A stretch of 64,000 nt of DNA from Brachybacterium sillae. Its GTDB lineage: Bacteria; Actinomycetota; Actinomycetes; Actinomycetales; Dermabacteraceae. The notes below the pieces were generated by a model that saw only the letters and a list, made by a program, of their open reading frames with translations, made no database searches and had not been told where the DNA came from. Shown here piece after piece: positions 7,381 through 14,797 of the stretch (its first letter is position 1; each line of letters begins with the position of its first letter). Both the position numbers and the translations under genes were made by a program. The stretch covers positions 1,054,001 to 1,118,000 of the forward strand of contig NZ_JAFEUW010000001.1 in NCBI RefSeq assembly GCF_025028335.1, given 5' to 3'.

Positions 7381-8340
7381 ATGACGCAGCGCACTCTCAC
7401 CCCTGACGACGACATCAAGGTCACCGAGTCCTTCGACGGCGAGACCGTCACGAAGGCACCCGGCTCGCCCTCGAAGCCGTACAAGCCGGTCTCCCGAGGG
7501 CGCCTGGTGTGGCGCCGCCTCAAGCGGAAGCCGAACTTCTGGATCGGCACCGTGGTGGTGCTGTCGATCATCCTGTTCGCCCTCTTCGGCGACCTGTTCA
7601 ACATCTACGAGCAGGGTCAGCAGGATCCGTACAACTTCAACTCACCGCCGAGCGCCCAGCACTACTTCGGTACCGACTCCATCGGTGTGGACCTGTACGC
7701 GTCCACCACGGAGGCGCTGCGCAAGTCCCTGATCATCGGCTTCCTCGCCGCCCCGCTGTCCACCCTGATCGCGGCCTTCATGGGGTCCATCGCCGGGTAC
7801 CTGGGCGGCAAGGTCGAGGCCGTCATCACCTACCTGATCAACCTGCTGCTGGTGCTGCCGATCTTCTACGTGCTGATGATCGTCTCCCCGGTGATGCAGG
7901 ACTCCGGCTGGATGCTGATCGTGGTGGCGATCGGCCTGTTCAGCTGGATGATCATGGCGCAGATCGTGAAGAACCAGACCAAGTCCCTGCGCAACCGTGA
8001 GTACGTCAAGGCGGCGCGGTACATGGGCGTGGGCACCTTCACCATCCTGCGGCGGCACATCATCCCGAACGTGGCCTCACTGCTGATCCTCGATGCCGCC
8101 CTGGGCGTGGCCGGCGTGATCCTCGCCGAGACCTCCCTGTCCTACTTCGGCCTGGGTATCCAGGCTCCCGACGTGTCGCTCGGGACCCTGCTGCGCGACG
8201 GCACCCCCGCCGCGGTGTCCCGCCCCTGGCTGTTCGTCATCCCGGCGGCGTTCCTGGTCACGCTGCTGACGGGGGTGGCCCTGATGGGTGATGCCCTGCG
8301 TGACGCGATCGACCCGACCAGTGAGGTGAACCGTGGCTGA
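7381..8340 (+). CDS. ABC importer permease, DppC/OppC type
   Basis: Second permease of the same importer, 319 residues. An N-terminal cytoplasmic stretch of about 50 polar residues precedes the first helix (WIGTVVVLSIILFALFG), then come the typical DppC sequence HYFGTDSIGVDLYAS and five further membrane segments. The coupling loop is EYVKAARYMGVGTFTILRRHI. Its 3' end overlaps the ATPase gene by 8 bp, so the two are translationally linked. The N-terminal OppC extension is a normal family feature. Confidence 0.9.
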   Translation: MTQRTLTPDDDIKVTESFDGETVTKAPGSPSKPYKPVSRGRLVWRRLKRKPNFWIGTVVVLSIILFALFGDLFNIYEQGQQDPYNFNSPPSAQHYFGTDSIGVDLYASTTEALRKSLIIGFLAAPLSTLIAAFMGSIAGYLGGKVEAVITYLINLLLVLPIFYVLMIVSPVMQDSGWMLIVVAIGLFSWMIMAQIVKNQTKSLRNREYVKAARYMGVGTFTILRRHIIPNVASLLILDAALGVAGVILAETSLSYFGLGIQAPDVSLGTLLRDGTPAAVSRPWLFVIPAAFLVTLLTGVALMGDALRDAIDPTSEVNRG

Positions 8341-10432
8341 GCCCCTCCTCGAGGTCCGCGACCTGAGCGTGACCTTCCCCAACGCGAGCGGTGACGTGCA
8401 CGCCGTCCGTGGCGTGAACTACTCGATGCAGCCGGGTGAGTTCCTCGGCATCGTCGGCGAGTCCGGGTCCGGCAAGTCGGTCTCCTCCCTCGCGGTGATG
8501 GGCCTGCTGCCCACCTCCGCGAAGATCACCGGCGAGATCCTGTTCCGCGGTCAACCCCTGCTGGGGGCCTCCGACCGCCGCATGTCGTCGCTGCGCGGCG
8601 ACGAGATCTCCATGATCTTCCAGGACCCGCTGTCGGCCCTGACCCCGGTGTACACCATCGGCGAGCAGATCGAGGAGGCGCTGCGGCTGCACAACCGCGG
8701 TATCTCCTCCGACCTGGCGCACAAGCGCGCCGTCGAGCTGCTGAAGCTGGTCGGCATCCCCGCCGCGGAGCGCCGCGTGAAGGCCTTCCCGCACGAGTTC
8801 TCCGGCGGTATGCGCCAGCGCGCCATGATCGCCATCGCCATGGCGAACGATCCGGCGCTGATCATCGCCGACGAGCCGACCACCGCTCTGGACGTGACCA
8901 TCCAGGCCCAGGTGCTGGACGTGCTGCAGACCGCGAAGGAGGTCACCGGGGCGGGCGTCGTGCTCATCACCCACGACCTCGGCGTCGTCGCCGGCAACGT
9001 GGATCGCGTGGCCGTCATGTACGCGGGCAAGCTGGTGGAGATCGGCGACGTCGACAGTGTCTTCGAGGCTCCGCGGATGCCGTACACCATGGGTCTGCTG
9101 CGGTCCGTGCCGAACCTGCTCACCGCCGGCAAGCAGCGTCTGGTGCCGCTCGAGGGCCGTCCGCCGAGTCTGGCGAATCTGCCGAAGGGCTGCCCGTTCG
9201 CGAACCGCTGCCCCGCCGCGATCGACATCTGCCGCGAGGTGGAACCGGAACTGCGCTCCCACGATGCCTCGCCGCGGACGGTGGCCTGCCATCGGGCCGA
9301 CGAGATCACCGCCGGCACGCTGCGTCCTTCCGACATCTTCCCGCGTCCCGAACACCCGAACCGGGTGCTCGACCCCGATGCCCAGACGGAACCGATCGTG
9401 GAGGCTGTGGGCCTCAAGCGGCACTTCCCTCTGTACAAGGGCGCGGTGTTCCGCCGTGTCGAGGGCGTGGTGAAAGCCGTCGACGGCGTCGACTTCGAGG
9501 TCATGCCCGGCCAGACCCTCGGTCTGGTGGGTGAGTCCGGCTCCGGCAAGTCCACCACCAGCCTCGAGCTGATGGAGATGGAGAAGCCCCAGGAGGGCAC
9601 GCTCCGCATCGCCGGCAAGGACCTCGCGACCCTCACCCGCCGCGAGCGCCTGGACCTGCGCAGCGATGTGCAGATCGTCTTCCAGGATCCGATGGCCGCG
9701 GTGGATCCGCGCATGCCGGTCAGCGAGATCATCGCCGAGCCGCTGACGGTCCACAAGGTGCCCAAGGCCGAGCAGAACCGCCGGGTGAGCGAGATGCTGG
9801 AGCTGGTGGGCCTCGAGCCTGAGATGGCCGACCGGTACCCGCACGAGTTCTCCGGCGGTCAGCGGCAACGCATCGGCATCGCGCGTGCCCTCATCACCGA
9901 GCCGAAGGTGCTGGTGCTCGACGAGCCGGTCTCCGCGCTCGACGTGTCCGTCCAGGCGGGTGTGATCAACCTGCTGGAGGACCTGCGCGACCGGCTCGGC
10001 CTGTCCTACCTGTTCGTGGCGCATGACCTCGCGATCGTGCGGGAGATCTCCGACACCATCGCGGTGATGTACCTCGGCCGGATCGTCGAGTACGGCCCGG
10101 TGAGTGAGGTCTACGAGAACCCGCGCCACCCCTACACGCATGCGCTCATGAGCGCCGTCCCGGTGCCGGACCCGGCCACCGAGCGCTCCCGCCAGCGCAT
10201 CCTGCTCACCGGTGACCAGCCCTCCCCCACGGAGGACATCACCGGATGCAACTTCGCCGCCCGATGCCCGCTGTACAAGCTCCTCGACGAGTCACAGCAG
10301 GCCCGGTGCACCAGCGAGGACCCGGCGCCCACGCGCCACGGGGCCAGCCGCGTGGCCTGCCACCACGTGGACGAGATCCACCGTCTCGCCCGCGAGCCCC
10401 ACGAGACTCCCGTCGCTGGCACCCGTCAGTGA
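8333..10432 (+). CDS. Double ABC ATPase (DppD-DppF fused in one chain)
   Basis: Energises the adjacent permeases. The 699-residue protein contains two complete nucleotide-binding domains. Domain 1 has Walker A GESGSGKS (42-49), signature FSGGMRQR and Walker B LIIADEP. Domain 2 has Walker A GESGSGKS (400-407), signature FSGGQRQR and Walker B VLVLDEP. Each ends with the oligopeptide-type C-terminal extension containing clustered cysteines (GCPFANRCP, CNFAARCP), which in OppD/OppF-type ATPases can form an iron-sulfur or disulfide element. The GTG start overlaps the permease gene. Because both halves are in one gene, the transporter needs no separate DppF. Followed after 32 bp by the binding-protein gene. 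Confidence 0.92.
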   Translation: MAEPLLEVRDLSVTFPNASGDVHAVRGVNYSMQPGEFLGIVGESGSGKSVSSLAVMGLLPTSAKITGEILFRGQPLLGASDRRMSSLRGDEISMIFQDPLSALTPVYTIGEQIEEALRLHNRGISSDLAHKRAVELLKLVGIPAAERRVKAFPHEFSGGMRQRAMIAIAMANDPALIIADEPTTALDVTIQAQVLDVLQTAKEVTGAGVVLITHDLGVVAGNVDRVAVMYAGKLVEIGDVDSVFEAPRMPYTMGLLRSVPNLLTAGKQRLVPLEGRPPSLANLPKGCPFANRCPAAIDICREVEPELRSHDASPRTVACHRADEITAGTLRPSDIFPRPEHPNRVLDPDAQTEPIVEAVGLKRHFPLYKGAVFRRVEGVVKAVDGVDFEVMPGQTLGLVGESGSGKSTTSLELMEMEKPQEGTLRIAGKDLATLTRRERLDLRSDVQIVFQDPMAAVDPRMPVSEIIAEPLTVHKVPKAEQNRRVSEMLELVGLEPEMADRYPHEFSGGQRQRIGIARALITEPKVLVLDEPVSALDVSVQAGVINLLEDLRDRLGLSYLFVAHDLAIVREISDTIAVMYLGRIVEYGPVSEVYENPRHPYTHALMSAVPVPDPATERSRQRILLTGDQPSPTEDITGCNFAARCPLYKLLDESQQARCTSEDPAPTRHGASRVACHHVDEIHRLAREPHETPVAGTRQ

Positions 10433-10464
10433 CGACGAGCCCATCCAGGAAGGGAAACCCACAC

Positions 10465-12174
10465 ATGTTCAGCACCCGACGCACGTTCCTCGCCGGCACC
10501 GGCGCTGCCGGTTCCGCTGCGCTCCTCGCCGCCTGCGGTGGTCAGCAGACCGCCGAGGAGCAGGCCTCGCAGGCCGCGGCCGACAACGAGAAGGCCGCGG
10601 AACAGCAGAGCGAGCTGCCCAACACCGCCTGGGAGCGCCTCGAGTACGACCAGGTGCCCGACGGCGGCACCATCACCGTCTCGATCCTGCAGTACCCGGT
10701 GAACTGGAACCAGAGCCAGATCGACGGCAACAACGCCGACACCGCCGCGGTCACGAACCCGATGGGGTACGACCAGGCCCTGCGCGGCGACGAGACCGGC
10801 AAGGTCACCCCGAACCCCGACTACATCGAATCCGCCGAGCTGATCAGCGAGGACCCGCAGAAGGTCAAGGTCGTCTTCAACATGAAGGCCGTCTGGGGAG
10901 ACGGCAAGCCGATCGTCGTGGCCGATCTCATCTCCCAGTGGAAGGCCTGCAACGGCACCAACAAGGAGTTCAACGTCGTCTCCACCGAGGGCTGGAGCTC
11001 CATCAAGAACATCGTCCAGACCGACGACGAGTACACCTGCGAGATCGAGTACGCCAAGAAGTACGCGGACTGGATCATCTACACCTACCCGACGCTGCCG
11101 GCGGCGACCACCGCAACGCCGCAGGCCTTCAACACCGGCCATGCCGAGCAGCCGGTGCCGGCCTCCGGTCCGTTCAAGATCGGCAGCCTCGACAAGAACG
11201 GTGGCGTCATCACCCTCGTGCGCAACGAGAAGTGGTGGGGCCGCGCGCCGAAGCTCGAGCAGATCGTCTTCCGCGTGGTGGACCAGACCACCCAGCCTCA
11301 GTCCTTCGCCAACGGCGAGATCGACGTGGTCGAGATCGCCACCGGTGACGTACTGAGCCTCGCCAAGGGCCGCCAGGACGCCACCATCCAGCGCACCAAC
11401 GGCCTGACCTGGACCCACCTGACCATCAACACCCAGGGCGCCGACGGTGCCCTCGGCGATGTGAAGGTGCGTGAGGCCATCGCCCGCGGCATCGACCGGG
11501 ATGCCATCGGCCGCGCCGTGGTGGGCCCGCTCGAGGCGCCGATCGTGCTGCAGAACAACTTCATCTTCATGCCCGGCCAGGAGGGCTGGGAGGACTCCTT
11601 CGGCGGCCTCGAGTACGACCCGGAGGCCGCGAAGAAGATCCTCGACGACGCGGGCTGGGCGCTCAACGGCGATGTCCGCGAGAAGGACGGCAAGCAGCTG
11701 GCCTTCTCCGTGATCGTCCCGGCGGACACCAAGTCCAACTCGGACCGCGCCCGCCAGGTGATGACCAACCTCAACGCCATCGGCTTCAAGGTGGACATGC
11801 AGGAGGTGCCGAGCGACGCCTACTTCAACGAGTACATCTCCCCGAAGCAGTTCGACGTCGTGACCTTCTCCTGGGTCGGCACCCTGTTCCCGATCCAGTC
11901 CGGCCCGAACAAGTTCATGCCGGAGTCGGAGCAGAACTACACCAACCTCAAGGACGAGAAGCTCGTCGAGATCAACGGGCGTCTCCAGCAGGAGTTCGAC
12001 CAGGCCAAGCGCATCGAGATCGCGAACGAGTTCTCGAAGCAGGTCGCGTCGTCCTTCAACGTGATCCCGTTCTACGCGACCCCGATCATCGTGGGCGTGA
12101 AGAAGGGCATCGTGAACTACGGCGCCTCGCAGTTCGAGTCCGTCGACTGGACCGCGGTCGGCATCAAGGCCTGA
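10465..12174 (+). CDS. ABC importer substrate-binding lipoprotein, family 5
   Basis: Extracytoplasmic solute receptor of the 6.3-12.2 kb importer, 569 residues. The N-terminus carries a twin-arginine-type signal (TRRTFLAG) followed by a lipobox LLAAC with the lipidated Cys at residue 24, then a Glu/Gln/Ala-rich linker. The mature part shows the SBP family 5 layout, including the VWGDGKPIVVADLISQW segment and a VREAIARGIDRDAIG segment. The frame is open 219 bp further upstream inside the ATPase gene, but the ATG at 10465 has AGGAAGGGA before it and begins the signal peptide. Ligand is unknown; peptides are the default expectation. It ends the operon just before a strong hairpin. Confidence 0.92.
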   Translation: MFSTRRTFLAGTGAAGSAALLAACGGQQTAEEQASQAAADNEKAAEQQSELPNTAWERLEYDQVPDGGTITVSILQYPVNWNQSQIDGNNADTAAVTNPMGYDQALRGDETGKVTPNPDYIESAELISEDPQKVKVVFNMKAVWGDGKPIVVADLISQWKACNGTNKEFNVVSTEGWSSIKNIVQTDDEYTCEIEYAKKYADWIIYTYPTLPAATTATPQAFNTGHAEQPVPASGPFKIGSLDKNGGVITLVRNEKWWGRAPKLEQIVFRVVDQTTQPQSFANGEIDVVEIATGDVLSLAKGRQDATIQRTNGLTWTHLTINTQGADGALGDVKVREAIARGIDRDAIGRAVVGPLEAPIVLQNNFIFMPGQEGWEDSFGGLEYDPEAAKKILDDAGWALNGDVREKDGKQLAFSVIVPADTKSNSDRARQVMTNLNAIGFKVDMQEVPSDAYFNEYISPKQFDVVTFSWVGTLFPIQSGPNKFMPESEQNYTNLKDEKLVEINGRLQQEFDQAKRIEIANEFSKQVASSFNVIPFYATPIIVGVKKGIVNYGASQFESVDWTAVGIKA

Positions 12175-12193
12175 TCGTCTGATCGCCTGAGAC

Positions 12194-12238
12194 CACGACG
12201 GCGATCCTCCGCTGAGTCAGCGGAGGATCGCCGTCGTG
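12194..12238. terminator. Perfect 22-bp inverted repeat, bidirectional terminator
   Basis: Arms 12194-12215 and 12217-12238 are exact reverse complements with a single-base centre. It lies between the convergent binding-protein and PH-domain genes. The right arm is also the last codons of the PH-domain gene, whose stop codon begins at the hairpin centre. There is no U-tract, as is common for actinobacterial terminators. Confidence 0.8.
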
Positions 12239-12723
12239 CTGAGGACGGTCAGCACCGCGAGCGCTGCCACCACTGCGAGGGGCAGTACGTTCCAGGTGCG
12301 GTGGGCGACGGCGTCCTCAGGGCCGTCCTCCCAGCGCAGCCAGTCCCGGTCCAAGGGTGATACCGCCGTGCTGCGCGGCCCCTGACCGGGTGCGTTCCAC
12401 GCACTGATCGACGTCTCACGTCCACCGGCGACCCGCACCCGCAGTCGCACCCATGAGCGCAGCGTCAGCTCACGGATCGACCCATACGGCAGATGCCAGG
12501 TGCTCAGCACGTTGCGCACGGTGACGCTGCGGGTGGCGTCGTCGATGATCACCTGGGGCCGCCACAGTCCCCACCAGGCCACCGCGCACAGCAGCAGCAC
12601 GGGCGCGGTGTAGGGCAGTGCCCGCACCCCGGCGCGGAGCACGGCATCGAGCACCAGGACCGCTGACAGCCCCCACAGGACGAGGCAGGTGCCGGTGGAC
12701 AAGCGGGGGCGCAGGCGGATCAT
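12217..12723 (-). CDS. Small membrane protein with bacterial PH-like domain
   Basis: A 168-residue protein with two N-terminal membrane helices (about residues 11-30 and 38-52), a soluble middle part, and one C-terminal helix (about 146-165). The middle segment (QVIIDDATRSVTVRNVLSTWHLPYGSIRELTLRSW...RLRVRVAGG) resembles the beta-strand pattern of actinobacterial bPH domains. Function is unknown; such proteins are usually conserved hypotheticals of the cell envelope. The last codons lie inside a 22-bp inverted repeat. The moeA2 gene ends 14 bp upstream on the same strand, and a weak GATGAT lies 6 nt before this ATG, so it could be read from its own leaderless promoter or with moeA2. Confidence 0.7.
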   Translation of the reverse strand: MIRLRPRLSTGTCLVLWGLSAVLVLDAVLRAGVRALPYTAPVLLLCAVAWWGLWRPQVIIDDATRSVTVRNVLSTWHLPYGSIRELTLRSWVRLRVRVAGGRETSISAWNAPGQGPRSTAVSPLDRDWLRWEDGPEDAVAHRTWNVLPLAVVAALAVLTVLSTTAILR

Positions 12724-12737
12724 CCCCCCATCATCGC

Positions 12738-13919
12738 TCAGGCCAGCAGGGGCAGCACCGCCACAGTGCCGTCCTGCACCGCCTCCTCGTGGAGGATCAG
12801 CGCATCCGCCTGCGCGTACGGTCGCAGGCGGTGTCCGGGCACCAGCGCGACCCCACCGGCAGTGAGGCGACCCGGGAGGACGTGCAGCCGCCCCGGGGTC
12901 GCGGGGGGCAGGGCCGGACCCGTGACGGGCAGGCGCAGCTCAGCGCCAGGAGCACCGAGCAGCGGCCGCACGAACAGGTGCATCCCGACGAGCGCGCCGA
13001 CGGGGGTGCCGGGCAGGTGCACCGCGGGGGTGCCGCCCGGCAGTCGGCCGTAGCCCTGGGGGCCGCCGGGTCGCATCGCCAGGTGCGCGAAGCACGATGT
13101 GTCCTGCAGGGCGGCCTTCACCACGTCGTGGGCGCCGTGGCCCACTCCCCCGGTGGTGACGACCAGATCGGCGCCGTCGGCGGACCGGGCGAGGACGTCC
13201 CGCAGCTCGGCCGGGTCGTCGCCGCTGCGCCACAGACCGGTCACCTCGACCCCCAGGGCGTCGAGCTCGGCGGCGAGCATGGCGCCGTTGGATTCACGGA
13301 TGGCGCCGGTACCGCGCGCAGGGGCTTCCCCCGTCTGGAGTTCGTCGCCGGTGACCACCACGGCTACCCGGTGGGGTACCCGGATCGGCAGCTGCACGAT
13401 TCCGAGGGAGAGGGCGAGACCGACCAGGCCGGGGCGCACCCGCGTCCCCGCAGCGGCCAGCAGCCCCCGCTCGGTGACCTCCTCGCCGCGTCGGCGCACG
13501 TGGCGGCCGACCGACAGGGCCTCGGTGGCCCCCGAGGACAGGCGCACGTGGGCGGGGGCGGGACCGACGGGGTCGGCGTCCGTGAGTTCCACCGGCACCA
13601 CGGTGTCGGCGCCTTCGGGGAGCGGCGCTCCGGTCATGATCCGGGCGGCCGCTCCGTCGGGGAGGGTCAGCACCCCGCCGGGACCGGCAGGGATGTCGAG
13701 CACCACCGGCAGGGGCTCCGCGACGGCCCGCCGCAGGTCCGCCCAGCGGGCGGCGAATCCGTCCATGGCGGAGATCGGCAGGGCGGGGATCGCCTCGGGG
13801 GCGTGGACGTCCTGCGCCAGGCGCAGCCCGCGGGCCGCACGGGGGTCGCGCCACAGGATCGGCGGCGTCGGGAGCGCCAGCTCGTCCAGCAGCTGTCGGC
13901 GCCAGGTCCAGGGATGCAC
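12738..13919 (-). CDS. Second MoeA-family protein, divergent
   Basis: Paralog of molybdopterin molybdenumtransferase, 393 residues. Recognisable blocks: ISAMDGFAARW, RIMTGAPLPEGADTVVPVE, VVVTGDEL, the TTGGVGHGAHDVVK loop, MRPGGPQGYG and LPGTPVGALV. Against the usual SGGVS...D and LPGNPVS patterns it has a His for the second Ser-like position and Thr-Pro-Val-Gly in the last block. It keeps the Asp of the Mg/molybdate loop that copy 1 replaces by Glu. It could serve a second metal or cofactor, a particular molybdoenzyme, or be a degenerate copy; sequence alone does not decide. The GTG start has TACCAT six bases upstream, so a leaderless transcript is likely. It lies 13 bp after the regulator gene of the sialic-acid cluster. 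Confidence 0.85.
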   Translation of the reverse strand: MHPWTWRRQLLDELALPTPPILWRDPRAARGLRLAQDVHAPEAIPALPISAMDGFAARWADLRRAVAEPLPVVLDIPAGPGGVLTLPDGAAARIMTGAPLPEGADTVVPVELTDADPVGPAPAHVRLSSGATEALSVGRHVRRRGEEVTERGLLAAAGTRVRPGLVGLALSLGIVQLPIRVPHRVAVVVTGDELQTGEAPARGTGAIRESNGAMLAAELDALGVEVTGLWRSGDDPAELRDVLARSADGADLVVTTGGVGHGAHDVVKAALQDTSCFAHLAMRPGGPQGYGRLPGGTPAVHLPGTPVGALVGMHLFVRPLLGAPGAELRLPVTGPALPPATPGRLHVLPGRLTAGGVALVPGHRLRPYAQADALILHEEAVQDGTVAVLPLLA

Positions 13920-13925
13920 GCAGCG

Positions 13926-13931
13926 ATGGTA
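13926..13931 (-). promoter_or_regulatory. Leaderless -10 element for the second moeA
   Basis: TACCAT on the minus strand, 6 nt before the GTG at 13919 and just before the regulator stop codon. Confidence 0.4.
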
Positions 13932-13932
13932 C

Positions 13933-14643
13933 TCAGCCGACGGCGGCGTCGAGGGCCTCCTCCAGGGGGGTGTAGTGCTCCCGCACAGCCTGCTGGAAGC
14001 GCGCGGCGTCGCCGTCCTCGAGGGCGTCGATCATCGCCTCGTGGGCCTCAATGGTGCGGCGCACGCCCCTGGCGGTGCCGATCCCGAGCACCGGCAGGGC
14101 GTGGGTGTGGACCTCCCAGAACGCCTGCACCAGCTGCTGCACGAGCCGATTGTCGAGCGGGGCGATGAGCTCACGGTGGAAGGCGGAGTCGGGCGCGGCG
14201 ATGGATTCTCCGGTGCCCTCCAGCTCCCGCATGCGTTCCACGTGGGCGCGCAAGTGGGGGTTGTCGGTGCCGCGGTAGACCTCAGCGAGGTCGTCGGCCA
14301 GTGACAGGTCCAGCCCGCGGCGCACGGTGACGATCTCCCGCAGCGAGCGCAGACCATCCTTGCGATCCAACCGCGCCCGGAACATCAGGCCGTTGACCAG
14401 GGGGGCCAGGGACAACTCCCCCACGAAGCTGCCATGACCGTGGCGGACGTCGACGATATCGAGGCTCGCAAGGATCTTCACGGCTTCGCGCACGGAGGAA
14501 CGGGACATGCCCAAGCGCTCCCCCAGCTCACCCTCGGTGGGAAGGGGGTCTCCCCGGGTAAGGCCCTCCTCCAGGATGAGGTCCTCGATCGCGCGCACCG
14601 CGGCATCGGTGCGTCGGGCGGGGCGGGACGACTTCTCCGGCAT
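13933..14643 (-). CDS. GntR/FadR-family regulator, probable NanR-type repressor
   Basis: DNA-binding regulator of 236 residues. An N-terminal winged helix-turn-helix (about residues 10-75: LILEEGLTRGDPLPTEGELGERLGMSRSSVREAVKILASL...HGHGSFV) is followed by an all-helical FCD ligand-binding domain. Candidate metal or ligand residues are in SAFHRELIAPLDN and TIEAHEAMIDAL. The start follows an AGGAGG at correct spacing; the frame runs on upstream but into the divergent promoter. It is divergent from the sialic-acid operon, so it most likely represses that operon and itself through the palindromes at 14696-14735. The inducer (sialic acid, ManNAc or a phosphate) is inference. Confidence 0.88.
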   Translation of the reverse strand: MPEKSSRPARRTDAAVRAIEDLILEEGLTRGDPLPTEGELGERLGMSRSSVREAVKILASLDIVDVRHGHGSFVGELSLAPLVNGLMFRARLDRKDGLRSLREIVTVRRGLDLSLADDLAEVYRGTDNPHLRAHVERMRELEGTGESIAAPDSAFHRELIAPLDNRLVQQLVQAFWEVHTHALPVLGIGTARGVRRTIEAHEAMIDALEDGDAARFQQAVREHYTPLEEALDAAVG

Positions 14644-14695
14644 CCGCGGTCCTCCTGACGACTGGCGGGGCCGGTGGCGCCGACCCGCTCTGCGT

Positions 14696-14710
14696 GGTGT
14701 ACAGTACACC
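14696..14710. promoter_or_regulatory. 15-bp palindrome over divergent -10 elements
   Basis: GGTGTAC-A-GTACACC is a perfect inverted repeat. The plus strand reads TACAGT at 14700-14705 and the minus strand TACTGT at 14701-14706, both TAnnnT-type -10 hexamers. A repressor bound here would therefore block both the operon and the regulator gene. It is a strong candidate operator for the FadR-type regulator at 13933-14643. Confidence 0.65.
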
Positions 14711-14714
14711 CAAC

Positions 14715-14735
14715 ATCGGACATCAGACGTCCGAT
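14715..14735. promoter_or_regulatory. Second inverted repeat, candidate operator
   Basis: Arms ATCGGAC (14715-14721) and GTCCGAT (14729-14735) flank 7 nt. The right portion also reads as a near-palindrome ATCAGACGTCCGAT (14722-14735). It lies at the predicted transcription start of the rightward operon, 5 bp from the first palindrome, so cooperative binding by the same regulator is plausible. Confidence 0.5.
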
Positions 14736-14797
14736 TTTCTGACGGCACGGTGGCCGCGGCGCTGCGGCCACGTCGATCCCCGGAAAGGGACCCGATC

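Noticed and set aside
12618-14304. Plus-strand frames of 400-516 codons opposite moeA2
   Set aside because: Low-complexity translations with no motif; the minus strand encodes a recognisable MoeA and a FadR regulator.
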